Source: Cysteiniphilum litorale (GTDB lineage Bacteria; Pseudomonadota; Gammaproteobacteria; Francisellales; Francisellaceae). Taken from it: a stretch of 64,000 nt of DNA. A program made the translations under genes and the position numbers. Under the pieces are notes generated by a model that saw only the letters and a program-made list of their open reading frames with translations, was not told the origin of the DNA and did not search any database. The DNA is taken from assembly GCF_003428165.1 (NCBI RefSeq), contig NZ_QLIQ01000007.1, positions 1-64,000 on the forward strand, read 5' to 3'. Below, piece by piece: positions 47,635 to 56,532 of the stretch. Positions within the stretch are counted from its first letter, which is position 1. Every line of letters starts with the position of its first letter.

Positions 47635-49101
47635 TTAAAACTGATGTAAATAAGGATTGTCTTCACTCTCGCTCACAATCGCTTTACTGTTTTGCTTATT
47701 TTGTTTATTTGCCACGTTTTTATTATCAGCATTATGTTTTTGCTGTGCTTGATTATATACATTTCCATTAAAATCTTTAACACTCTGCGCTAAATGCATA
47801 CTTGTTGGCGACCACGCAAGCACAACACCATAGACAGCATCATTGTTACCTTTTTGTATATAACGCCATGTTTTTGCCACTTGCACACCGGATAATGACG
47901 TGCTTGCCGTGTTTTTAATTTCACTATCAAGCATATTAATTAGGTTGTTTGTTGATTTAATGTTTTCTTTGCCGGTAGTGAGATTTCTAAATACATACTC
48001 AGCACTTTCTCTACCTAATTTTGTCAACTGACTGGTCGTCATTGATGAGTTTAAGAAGTTAGCATAGTTTGCTTCAGCAACTGCGCGTGCCTGCGCCACT
48101 GCGATATCCAGAGAGTTAGCTGAGCCACGACGTTGATAACCAAATTGCGCATAGGATAAAATAACCGGTTCACCGCGCTCATCAAAGACAATACGAATGC
48201 CAAAATCATTTTTCAGCACATTGGCTGATTTATTGACAATCTCATTGATACTCAGACCTTTTTGATAATGTATTGATGATGCTTTACCTGATTTAACATC
48301 CGTCACCAAAGCCCTTATTTTCTCAGAATATAACGCGATAACTGCAACATATTGCTGATTATCTTTAGTCACGACAAATGTCTTTAGCGGCAACAAACCT
48401 GCAACTTCCAGATAGGCATTTTTATACGCTTCAATCAACATTTTCTGAAATGCCACTTGTTTTTTAAGCATCGGATCTTGAGCAATTTTCTCAGCATCAA
48501 CACCTTGCTTTGCTAATTCTTTATCTAAATCATTACTCTTTATCGCAACATACTTATGATACAAGGAGCTCATCGTACTCCAAAAACCATCACCACCTCC
48601 GGGCAATTGATCATTATCAATGTCATATTTATTTGAGCTATCATCTTGATGGTTCTCAAACACTATTTTGGTTAAGTTCTTACTAACCACACTGTTTACC
48701 AGTTCAGCTTGCGCTTTTAACATCGCCTCTTGAAATGCAAGCTGTAAAGTCGTTGCATTCATCGTATTATTATCATTATCACTTTTAGCCACTTTAGCGT
48801 AAGCAGAATACACTCGCGTATCTTCGTTATTAAAATTCAACCCATTACTAGCGATATAAGCGCCCACCTTATCCATAATAACTTCTTGAGCAGTACGATC
48901 ATCTTGATCTTCCACCTCTGAAATAGGTGTATCTTTAGCGACCACTTGATTTATTGTGCTTTCAATAGGCATTGTTTCCACCTTTTGCTGTGTTTTTGCA
49001 TCAGGTGTACTTGAATCGGTAGTTACTTGATTTTGCTGTGTGGCATATACATGAACATCTGCCATCATAAACAAAGTGGCAGCAATTGCTTTTAGCTTCA
49101 T
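47635..49101 (-). CDS. Secreted DUF6844-like protein
   Basis: 488 residues, signal peptide at the N-terminus (MKLKAIAATLFMMADVHVYA). I recognise it only loosely as the DUF6844 kind found next to CsgG/LpoB-like genes. It has a disordered Gln/Thr/Glu-rich stretch (21-70), a central region with AQAELVNSVVSKNLTKIVFEN, and a beta/alpha domain with FVVTKDNQQYVAVIALYSEKIRALVTDVKSG and SLDIAVAQARAVAEANYANFLNSS, and an Asn/Lys-rich tail. No catalytic motif. It is the second gene after the M2 element, reading into the CsgG-like gene. Confidence 0.55.
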   Translation of the reverse strand: MKLKAIAATLFMMADVHVYATQQNQVTTDSSTPDAKTQQKVETMPIESTINQVVAKDTPISEVEDQDDRTAQEVIMDKVGAYIASNGLNFNNEDTRVYSAYAKVAKSDNDNNTMNATTLQLAFQEAMLKAQAELVNSVVSKNLTKIVFENHQDDSSNKYDIDNDQLPGGGDGFWSTMSSLYHKYVAIKSNDLDKELAKQGVDAEKIAQDPMLKKQVAFQKMLIEAYKNAYLEVAGLLPLKTFVVTKDNQQYVAVIALYSEKIRALVTDVKSGKASSIHYQKGLSINEIVNKSANVLKNDFGIRIVFDERGEPVILSYAQFGYQRRGSANSLDIAVAQARAVAEANYANFLNSSMTTSQLTKLGRESAEYVFRNLTTGKENIKSTNNLINMLDSEIKNTASTSLSGVQVAKTWRYIQKGNNDAVYGVVLAWSPTSMHLAQSVKDFNGNVYNQAQQKHNADNKNVANKQNKQNSKAIVSESEDNPYLHQF

Positions 49102-49135
49102 AAAAGTCCTTATTTACTATAGAAAATAAAATTAA

Positions 49136-49270
49136 CTGAAGTTACGGACTTTTTCTATTTCAACACCCCGCTTCGCAAGCTTAAGCACCCCTCTTGCAAA
49201 GAGGGGTGGCAGCCGGAGGCTGACGGGGTGTTTATAAAATTATCGTTTTTTCTAAAGTGCGTAAATCCAG
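49136..49270. repeat. M2 miniature inverted-repeat element, copy 2
   Basis: 135 bp. Ends CTGAAGTTACGGACTTTTT and, in reverse, CTGGATTTACGCACTTTAG, with the same inner AACACCCC arms and CCCCTCTTGCAAAGAGGGG core as copy 1, but with only one core unit. Lies between the LpoB-like and the DUF6844-like genes, in the direction of transcription. Confidence 0.75.
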
Positions 49271-49307
49271 CAATTAATATTTACATAGAGACCTATGTGT
49301 TGGTAGG

Positions 49308-49934
49308 TTACCAGCCAAAAGAGCTGCGCTTTTGTACTTTGCGAATTTGTTTTTGATCTTGCCAAACAATAATACCTGTTTTTAGATCAATCATTTTTAA
49401 TGTAATCAAATAGAATAAAGACTGTTGATCACTATTCATCGATTGCATATCGGCAATGCTGCCATAAATCATATATTGTGCACCGATTTGTTGACCCATC
49501 TTTGTCGCCGTTGCTTGATCGACCATACCAGATTCCGATTGATAATCCATCTGCTCTTTCATTTGCTTGACTTGCGACATATCAGTGAACTGGAATTTAC
49601 CACTATTGATAATCTCAGTTGACACAGTATTCGCTAGCATACCAGTATTAATGTGCTCTGCGGTTTCATTTTTAATCGTACTAAAGAATACAATCGGCTG
49701 CTTGCCACCCGCTGTAATACGTGCAATCGCTGGAGATGCTAGCATGCCACCAACCATTTTCTGCGTTGTCGTTTGCAAGTCTGTTGAGTTGAAATTAATC
49801 GATGTCGTATCGACACCCTGCGGATCTACATAGCTGACATTACTTGAGCTAGCACAGCCTGCGAGTAAGCCAACAGACAGCAACGCTGGTAACATATAAA
49901 TTGATTTGGTTTTTAACTTTTTTTTCATATTCAT
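49308..49934 (-). CDS. LpoB-like outer membrane lipoprotein (penicillin-binding-protein activator family)
   Basis: 208 residues with lipobox LLAGC, mature Cys27, then an SSS spacer. The core has QTTTQKMVGGMLASPAIAR, PIVFFSTIKNETAEHINTGMLANTV and ATKMGQQIGAQYMIYGSIADMQ, the LpoB fold signature, ending in ITLKMIDLKTGIIVWQDQKQIRK. In E. coli LpoB stimulates PBP1b from the outer membrane; here it sits in a different neighbourhood, so the partner may differ. Start at ATG 49934 (GGAG eight bases upstream) rather than a TTG at 49964. Confidence 0.82.
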   Translation of the reverse strand: MNMKKKLKTKSIYMLPALLSVGLLAGCASSSNVSYVDPQGVDTTSINFNSTDLQTTTQKMVGGMLASPAIARITAGGKQPIVFFSTIKNETAEHINTGMLANTVSTEIINSGKFQFTDMSQVKQMKEQMDYQSESGMVDQATATKMGQQIGAQYMIYGSIADMQSMNSDQQSLFYLITLKMIDLKTGIIVWQDQKQIRKVQKRSSFGW

Positions 49935-50060
49935 CGTATTCACTCCATAATCCTTAGAATCCAAAATTCAAACGAGATTCTATTGAAAAAAGATCTCACT
50001 TTCAAATTTTATTTATTCCGCACACAGCTAATTTTTATTTTTTGATCACAAACTTCACAA

Positions 50061-50804
50061 TTAAGCACCAAAATCACACAAACCATTGGCTTTTAGAATA
50101 ATCTTTGAACATTGCTGCCATAATTTCTCATTGGTAATTTTTCCTGTTTTGTCAGCATAAGCATAATGCCCATCTTTGGTTAAGCCGCAGACTTTAGCGC
50201 ATTGCAATGCTTCCTGTTGATCAATACGATACCAATATTGCGTGCGTCCAAATAATGAGAAACCAACATAGCCACGCACATAGAGCTTTTTGCCATTTTC
50301 TTGTGTTTGAATCTTGCAACTATAGACTTTGCCATTGGATGGATCCAAAATTGATCCGCTTTTATATAACGCTCCATCTGATCCATCTTTGTCACCATCT
50401 TTGCTGAAATTCCACATTATTTTCAAGCCTTGCACTTGATTGTTTGGATAACTTGAATAGTCAAACTTATAACCGTTTTCATCACCCTTACCACAGTTTT
50501 TACACGAAACATCAGGCACTTGTTCTTTGTCACCCACAATATTAACAAAAGGAACAATAATCTTACCTTCAAGCTTACCATCTTTACCTTTGTAAACTTG
50601 CAAAATTGACTGTGCTTGTTTATCACCATCGGTATACTGCAACCAATAACCAACGGGTGAGTACAGGTTTTGCGCTTTATGCATTGAGGCAATTGTTTGA
50701 TCATTATACGACTTCACTGAAGCTTGATCAGTAGCTGCTTGTGACAGCCCGATACTGGTAGCTACAGACATTGAAGCTAATAATGTTATATATTTTCCTT
50801 TCAT
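50061..50804 (-). CDS. Secreted DUF2147 protein
   Basis: 247 residues with signal peptide (about 1-22, SIGLSQAA). The DUF2147 core is PVGYWLQYTDGDKQAQSILQVYKGKDGKLEGKI, then SCKNCGKG (a likely disulfide or metal pair), GLKIMWNF and GGSILDPSNGKVYSCKI-like GSILDPSNGKVYSCK, LYVRGYVGFSLFGRTQYWYR. Family function is unknown; it is usually periplasmic. AAAGGAAACAAG precedes the ATG. Adjacent (126 bases) to the LpoB-like gene on the same strand. Confidence 0.8.
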   Translation of the reverse strand: MKGKYITLLASMSVATSIGLSQAATDQASVKSYNDQTIASMHKAQNLYSPVGYWLQYTDGDKQAQSILQVYKGKDGKLEGKIIVPFVNIVGDKEQVPDVSCKNCGKGDENGYKFDYSSYPNNQVQGLKIMWNFSKDGDKDGSDGALYKSGSILDPSNGKVYSCKIQTQENGKKLYVRGYVGFSLFGRTQYWYRIDQQEALQCAKVCGLTKDGHYAYADKTGKITNEKLWQQCSKIILKANGLCDFGA

Positions 50805-50837
50805 CTTGTTTCCTTTGTTTTTTATTAATGTTTTATT

Positions 50838-51242
50838 TTAAAAGAGCGTTCTGACGTGCTCATAACTACGTATTGTTTCATCCGCTGTTATTAATATTGC
50901 ACCATAAATACTTGCAGTTGCAATAATCATACGATCAGCAGGATCTTTATGGTAATCAAAATTTGGTAAAGATGTCGAAGTCATTGCTATCTCATTGGTA
51001 ACGGGGACAAACTCAACACAATCTATCATCTGCACTGTTTCAAGCCATTTTCTAATATCAATACGTAGACTTAACCTTCCTTTGTTAATTAGCATACAAA
51101 TTTCCCACGCTGTAATCGACGATAATAGAATTCGACTTTTCTCTTGCTGAGCCTTATTAATAGCGTTTACTGCTTTAGTGCTTAGCTTATCGTTACCATC
51201 AACCCACCAAACTAAAATATGCGTATCCAAGACAATATCCAT
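50838..51242 (-). CDS. PIN-domain VapC-like toxin
   Basis: 134 residues. PIN ribonuclease motifs LDTHILVWW (Asp6), SSITAWEI and KDPADRMIIATA with the conserved acidic residues. It probably cleaves RNA, tRNA or mRNA, when freed from its antitoxin. Its ATG follows the antitoxin stop codon directly (TAAATG), so they are a single transcriptional and translational unit. The cleavage target is not predictable. Confidence 0.9.
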   Translation of the reverse strand: MDIVLDTHILVWWVDGNDKLSTKAVNAINKAQQEKSRILLSSITAWEICMLINKGRLSLRIDIRKWLETVQMIDCVEFVPVTNEIAMTSTSLPNFDYHKDPADRMIIATASIYGAILITADETIRSYEHVRTLF

Positions 51243-51467
51243 TTACGCCAGATCCCAATCATTATCTGCTACCGGCTTAGTTGGATTTTCAAATTTCATT
51301 ACAGAGTCTTTCAATACATCCAAAGGCATTTTCTTTTTTATTAATGAGACCATTAATGACGGTTTACCATGATTTGTGATAATAAATGGCTGCCCTGTTT
51401 TTTCTATTGTACGGAAACACTCTAAAGCATGTGTTTTAAAATTTGATTTAGAAATCTGCTTACTCAT
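51243..51467 (-). CDS. Phd/YefM-family antitoxin
   Basis: 74 residues from ATG 51467 (AGGTGGT in front); a GTG at 51479 would add four residues. SKQISKSNFKTHALECFRTIEKTG and PFIITNHGKPSLMVSL are the Phd/YefM dimer and DNA-binding signatures. The C-terminal tail (KKKMPLDVLKDSVMKFENP) likely wraps the toxin. It precedes vapC and would autorepress the pair. Confidence 0.88.
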   Translation of the reverse strand: MSKQISKSNFKTHALECFRTIEKTGQPFIITNHGKPSLMVSLIKKKMPLDVLKDSVMKFENPTKPVADNDWDLA

Positions 51468-51688
51468 AAAAATGACCACCTATAATGACTATATCCATAT
51501 TTTAGCCTCAAAACAGAGCAATGCAAACATTAATAGTTAGACTCCGCACTATAAAAGTTAAAGCATTAACAACAGTAACGCAAGATAAACACTATTGACA
51601 CTAGTCGTTTCTTAAAAATTTCGCTAACATACTGACAATTTAGTAAATACTTTCTACAGCTACTTAGAACATACAATTGGATAATAGA

Positions 51689-54118
51689 ATGCAACAAACT
51701 TATGATTTCACCCAATTAGAAAAGCAAATCCAAGCCTTCTGGCAAGACAATCAATCTTTTAAAGCCGTTAAAGATACTAACAAAGAAAAGTTTTATAGCT
51801 TGTCGATGTTGCCCTATCCAAGTGGTACACTGCATATGGGGCACGTGCGTAATTATACCCTTGGTGATGTCGTTAGCCGCTATCAACGCATGCTTGGTAA
51901 AAATGTATTGCAACCTATGGGCTGGGATGCCTTTGGTTTACCGGCTGAAAATGCTGCTATCAAACATCAAAAAGCACCCGCTGATTGGACATATAGTAAT
52001 ATTGCTTATATGAAAAAGCAGTTACAATCTTTAGGTTTTGGTTATGACTGGGATCGCGAGGTTGCAACATGTGATGATAGTTATTACAAGTGGGAGCAAT
52101 GGTTTTTTATTGAGCTTTACAACAAAGGCTTAGTCTATCGCAAAAATTCAGTAGTTAACTGGGATCCCGTTGATCAAACCGTGCTTGCCAATGAACAAGT
52201 TGTTGATGGTCGTGGTTGGCGCTCAGGTGCACTTGTTGAGAAAAAAGAAATCCCTCAATGGTTTGTTAAAATCACGGACTATGCCGATGAGCTTTTACAA
52301 GATCTAGACAAACTAAAAGGCTGGCCTGATGCGGTTAAAATCATGCAGACTAATTGGATTGGCAAGTCTGAAGGCACAACGATAACATTTGATGTCAATG
52401 GCACTAAACTTGATGTTTTCACCACGCGTCCTGATACCTTAATGGGTGTGACTTATCTGGCAATTGCTGCTGAGCATCCACTGGCATTACAAGCTTCAAA
52501 AGAAAATGCTGCAATTGCTAAGTTTATTAAACAGTGTCAGCAAACCTCGACCATGGAAGCCGATCTTGCCACACAAGAAAAGCTTGGCATTAAAACACCT
52601 TTTTATGCGACACACCCTATTACTGGTGATAAAGTTGAAGTCTGGATTGCCAACTTTGTCTTAATGAGTTATGGCACAGGTGCTGTGATGTCGGTACCCG
52701 CGCACGATGAGCGTGATTGGGAATTTGCTCATAAATATAATATCTCATTAAAACAAGTCATTGAAACCACTGAAGGTAACACTGACCTTAGCAAAGGCGC
52801 AATTACCGAAAAAGGCACTTTGATTAATTCAGGACAATTTGATGGTCTTGATTTTGATGCTGCTTTTAGCAAAATTGCCGAGTATTTAACTACCAACAAC
52901 AAGGGCGAGATTACAACCAACTTCAGGATTCGTGATTGGGGTGTTTCGCGCCAACGCTACTGGGGCTGCCCTATTCCAATGATTCATTGTGAAAATTGTG
53001 GCATATCCCCTGAAAAAGAAGAAAACCTACCTGTTAAACTACCTCAAGATGTCACATTAACAGGTGCTACCTCGCCACTTAAAGTAATGCCTGAGTTTTA
53101 CGAAACAACCTGCCCACAATGTGGCAGTAAAGCAACACGTGAAACAGACACCTTTGACACCTTTATGGAGTCTTCATGGTATTATGCACGCTACACCTGC
53201 CCAACAGCTGATAAAATGCTTGATGATGAAGCCAACTACTGGCTGCCTGTCGATCAGTATATTGGCGGTATTGAGCATGCAATTATGCATCTGTTATATG
53301 CACGCTTTTTCCATAAATTGATGCGTGATGCTGGTCTTGTCACCAGTAGCGAGCCATTTACCAACCTATTAACACAAGGCATGGTGCTAAAAGATGGTGC
53401 TAAAATGTCAAAGTCAAAAGGCAACACGGTTGACCCGCAAGCTTTGATTGAACAGTACGGTGCTGATACCGTGCGTTTATTTAGTATGTTCGCTGCTCCT
53501 CCTGAGCAATCACTTGAGTGGTCTGATTCAGGTGTAGAAGGAGCACATCGATTTTTAAAGAAAATATGGAGCTATATTCATAGCAATCATGACAAGATTG
53601 ATCCAAAATACACATTGAGCCTTGATAAGTTAAGTAATGATGATAAAAAGGTGCGCTTTGAAATCTATAGCGTGTTAAAGCAGGCGCTTTTTGATTTTGA
53701 TAAGATGCAGTTTAATACGGTTGTTTCAGCGTGCATGAAGATTTTTAATAGTTTACAAAATGCTCAGAACAGCGCTGTTATCACTGAAGGCGTGAGTATT
53801 CTGCTGCGTTTATTAGCGCCATTTACCCCACACATTGCACAATCCTTATGGTCAGAGCTTCACTTTGGTGATGATATTTTAAATGCAGGCTTCCCGCAAA
53901 TTGATGATCAAGCACTTATTAGTGACAACTTCACTCTAGTGGTACAAGTCAATGGTAAATTACGTGCCAAAATTGATGTCTCTAGTGAGCTTACTGCCAA
54001 AGAGATTGAAGCCATGGTTATTGCCGATGAAGTGGTCAGCAAATTTCTTGAAGGCAAAACAATTAAAAAGGCGATTTACGTGCCGAAAAAATTAATGAAT
54101 CTAGTGATTGGAGCGTAA
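51689..54118 (+). CDS. leuS: Leucyl-tRNA synthetase
   Basis: 809 residues from ATG 51689; a TTG at 51677 would add four residues, and the ATG reads into the usual QxxY start. [11 protein letters not shown] (42-52) is the HIGH motif and KMSKSKGN (572-579) the KMSKS loop. The CP1 editing domain lies in between (about 220-410), and a C-terminal domain ends in [15 protein letters not shown]. Same strand and 6 bases before lptE, the conserved leuS-lptE order of gammaproteobacteria. Confidence 0.98.
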   Translation: MQQTYDFTQLEKQIQAFWQDNQSFKAVKDTNKEKFYSLSMLPYPSGTLHMGHVRNYTLGDVVSRYQRMLGKNVLQPMGWDAFGLPAENAAIKHQKAPADWTYSNIAYMKKQLQSLGFGYDWDREVATCDDSYYKWEQWFFIELYNKGLVYRKNSVVNWDPVDQTVLANEQVVDGRGWRSGALVEKKEIPQWFVKITDYADELLQDLDKLKGWPDAVKIMQTNWIGKSEGTTITFDVNGTKLDVFTTRPDTLMGVTYLAIAAEHPLALQASKENAAIAKFIKQCQQTSTMEADLATQEKLGIKTPFYATHPITGDKVEVWIANFVLMSYGTGAVMSVPAHDERDWEFAHKYNISLKQVIETTEGNTDLSKGAITEKGTLINSGQFDGLDFDAAFSKIAEYLTTNNKGEITTNFRIRDWGVSRQRYWGCPIPMIHCENCGISPEKEENLPVKLPQDVTLTGATSPLKVMPEFYETTCPQCGSKATRETDTFDTFMESSWYYARYTCPTADKMLDDEANYWLPVDQYIGGIEHAIMHLLYARFFHKLMRDAGLVTSSEPFTNLLTQGMVLKDGAKMSKSKGNTVDPQALIEQYGADTVRLFSMFAAPPEQSLEWSDSGVEGAHRFLKKIWSYIHSNHDKIDPKYTLSLDKLSNDDKKVRFEIYSVLKQALFDFDKMQFNTVVSACMKIFNSLQNAQNSAVITEGVSILLRLLAPFTPHIAQSLWSELHFGDDILNAGFPQIDDQALISDNFTLVVQVNGKLRAKIDVSSELTAKEIEAMVIADEVVSKFLEGKTIKKAIYVPKKLMNLVIGA

Positions 54119-54124
54119 TGGATC

Positions 54125-54724
54125 ATGCATTATTTACGCTTTAAAAACATTAATCTTAAATTATTACTTGTCGCATTGTTTGCTACTTTAATTTATGGCT
54201 GCGGCTTTCACTTACGCGGTTGGAATGAAGGCATGCCTAAGTTTATGCAAAAAGTATATATCAGCTACAATGGTAGTGAATTTGGCTTTATTAATGCCTT
54301 AAATTCTGTGATCACATCCACTGGTGCTGAAGTCGTCCCATCAGCCAAAGAGGCGAATATTATTATTCACATTAAGTCTGCCGCACAAAGTAGTCGCTTA
54401 GTCGGCATCACGGGTGGTGCATCTTCCAATGACTACATCATGAGCTATGCCGTAAGTTATGATATTTTGAATAGCAAAAACCAAGTTATCCTAAAAGATC
54501 AAAGTAACTCTGCACAGCAAACGTATACAACGAATGCAACACAACAGCTAAGCAACAACTCACAACAGCAACAAATTTACAATAGCCTACAATCGCAAGT
54601 GGCAAGTAATATTATTGTGCAGATGCAGAGTATTACTCTAGAAAAGTATAACGCTTCTTCCGATGAGAATCCTGACACGCAATCATCATCTAATAATCAC
54701 ACAGTAGAAGTTGCTAAAAAGTAA
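54125..54724 (+). CDS. lptE: LPS-assembly lipoprotein LptE
   Basis: 199 residues, lipobox with mature Cys26 (YGCGFHLRG). It plugs the LptD beta-barrel and helps LPS delivery at the outer membrane. CGFHLRG after the Cys, plus a beta-sandwich core and Gln/Asn-rich tail, are diagnostic; gammaproteobacterial LptE is encoded after leuS. In E. coli holA follows; here holA is missing. Confidence 0.92.
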   Translation: MHYLRFKNINLKLLLVALFATLIYGCGFHLRGWNEGMPKFMQKVYISYNGSEFGFINALNSVITSTGAEVVPSAKEANIIIHIKSAAQSSRLVGITGGASSNDYIMSYAVSYDILNSKNQVILKDQSNSAQQTYTTNATQQLSNNSQQQQIYNSLQSQVASNIIVQMQSITLEKYNASSDENPDTQSSSNNHTVEVAKK

Positions 54725-54827
54725 ACGACCTTAAAAACACACAATGATTATACGTTGGCTGAGTGTTAACTCATGCCATTAGCCATCTCTATACTTGCCT
54801 TAGATATAGTTTATTATGGGTATGTAA
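54725..54827. repeat. Intergenic gap with the R3 tail
   Basis: The segment ACGTTGGCTGAGTGTTA (54752 onward) matches 24 of 30 bases of the tail of the R3 unit at 27308-27337, without the palindromic core. The rest of the gap is AT-rich. Confidence 0.5.
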
Positions 54828-55970
54828 TTAAAACGAATACGCAATCGTTGTTGATGTCACAGTATTAGCGCGTTTCTTATTGGAACTTGCCCAACTGCTA
54901 CCATTAATTTGGAAGCCCAATTGCAAAATAAGATTCTTATAAATCTCTGTCGATAAGGTGCTATTGGTCTGATAAGTCGTTGCATCATCTGCTGTCCAGT
55001 TGACTAAAATGCTTTGTTTAAAGCTTGAGGTATCCGTAAAGTTCCACACATAATCAAGTCCACCTTGCGCACCGAGTGCATTGGAAAACTCACCGGTATC
55101 CTTGACCTTCTGTTGCGTTAAACTCGGACCGATCGATGATGTAAGGCTCATCGTATCATTACTATACAACTGGCGCTGATAACCGATAGATTCTGACAAA
55201 ATATAACTGTATGTATCAAGCTGATCATTTAAGTAGTTAATCCTGCCATAAATACCATTGTTCTTATCAAAATTCCATGAAGTCGTTCCTGTTGCTTGGA
55301 ACTTATTGGTTTTAACGCCTTTGCCATCGGGCATATCATCGCGATTATACAAGTAACTCATCACCAATGTGTTTTTCCATGGGATAATCGGGTTATAACT
55401 AATATTGGCATTACCATTATAGTTAGTTGCTGCAGAGTTCCCTGTGACAATGCTACCACCCAACCCAAAGCTCGTACCTTTCCAAGGGTCTGCAATGGCT
55501 ATGTTTGGCTTTTTCTGTGATACTGCATCATCATTAGCAATGCCTTCTGGCAGATTTAAACTACTAAGTGACGACGTAGATTGCGCCTGTGATGTTGCCG
55601 CAGTATCTGCACTTGATTTAGATGCTTGCACTGACTGAGCTACTGGTTTTTTCTGCTCTTGCAGTGAATCACTCCAAGGACTAAGAACTGCGGCACTGGC
55701 AACGGGTACTTTAGCATTTGCTGCTGCGCTATCTGTCGCTTGTGTAGCCGTAGTAGCTGTTTTTGTGTTTTGTGCTGTATCATTTTGCTTAATTTTAACG
55801 CTACCAGCATCGGCAATTGCCTGATAGTGTTTGGCTAAATCTTCATAGCTTTGCGCTAAGGCACGATATTTTTGTGCCATGGTTTGTGCGTCATCAGGAC
55901 TCATTGCATAAACTGCTGTTACATTAAGTGTTCCTATCAATACAGCTAAAGCAGTTAGCCTCTTTGTCAT
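54828..55970 (-). CDS. DUF481-like outer membrane protein with a low-complexity N-terminal region
   Basis: 380 residues with a signal peptide (MTKRLTALAVLIGTLNVTAVYA). Residues 23-55 are a helical heptad-like stretch (AQTMAQKYRALAQSYEDLAKHYQAIAD), followed by ~100 residues rich in Ala/Ser/Gln/Thr. From about 170 (WKGTSFGLGGSIVTGNSAATNYNG) comes a beta-rich DUF481-type barrel ending in the final Phe (TTIAYSF) common to outer membrane proteins. GGAGTGAGTA lies before the ATG. It is neighboured by two envelope genes (lptE, lptM). Confidence 0.72.
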   Translation of the reverse strand: MTKRLTALAVLIGTLNVTAVYAMSPDDAQTMAQKYRALAQSYEDLAKHYQAIADAGSVKIKQNDTAQNTKTATTATQATDSAAANAKVPVASAAVLSPWSDSLQEQKKPVAQSVQASKSSADTAATSQAQSTSSLSSLNLPEGIANDDAVSQKKPNIAIADPWKGTSFGLGGSIVTGNSAATNYNGNANISYNPIIPWKNTLVMSYLYNRDDMPDGKGVKTNKFQATGTTSWNFDKNNGIYGRINYLNDQLDTYSYILSESIGYQRQLYSNDTMSLTSSIGPSLTQQKVKDTGEFSNALGAQGGLDYVWNFTDTSSFKQSILVNWTADDATTYQTNSTLSTEIYKNLILQLGFQINGSSWASSNKKRANTVTSTTIAYSF

Positions 55971-56021
55971 TACTCACTCCAATTGTTTTGTTTTTATTTT
56001 TTTTAGTTGTTTTTTTATCTT

Positions 56022-56402
56022 TTATTCACTTTGATTTTGCAGACTGTTTGAACCCTGCTGATCTTGCTGACTTTCGGTGTTTTGTATATCCTGCTTAGCT
56101 TCTGCATCATCAGTCGTCTGCTCATTAGTTGATGGTAATGTTGTATTGCTTTGAGCACTTTGTTTATCTTTATCATCATTGTTTGTTGTATCAACTGATT
56201 TATTCGATGGCTTATCATTATTGCTAGTATCTGCCGACTGCGCTGCTGTAGCGCTTGTCTTTGTTGCATTAGAGGTTTCGGTGGGCTTTGCGACCGTCGC
56301 AGTATCATCCTTTGGCAAATACAAAGGTCCCATTTGCCCACAACCAGCTAATAAGGTCATAGGAATAAGTAATGTAAATAATTTTATAGATTTTTTTGTC
56401 AT
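56022..56402 (-). CDS. lptM: LptM (YifL-like) small lipoprotein
   Basis: 126 residues. Lipobox LLAGC with mature Cys21, then CGQMGPLYLPKDD, the strict LptM/YifL signature. In E. coli LptM aids LptD disulfide maturation in the LptDE complex. The family is usually ~60-70 residues; here a Ser/Thr/Asn/Gln-rich tail extends it, as in other AT-rich gammaproteobacteria. The start at ATG 56402 puts the signal peptide in order; upstream in-frame codons have no reason to be used. Confidence 0.85.
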   Translation of the reverse strand: MTKKSIKLFTLLIPMTLLAGCGQMGPLYLPKDDTATVAKPTETSNATKTSATAAQSADTSNNDKPSNKSVDTTNNDDKDKQSAQSNTTLPSTNEQTTDDAEAKQDIQNTESQQDQQGSNSLQNQSE

Positions 56403-56532
56403 AATCCGCTTGGCGCTATGTAAATATTCGTTAAAATAATTCCCAACATAATAAAAAACATTATGCGCGAAGCCAAATAGAATTATGGTCTTTCTGCAAT
56501 GAATTTGACATCTTTTACTTTTACGAAGGAAT

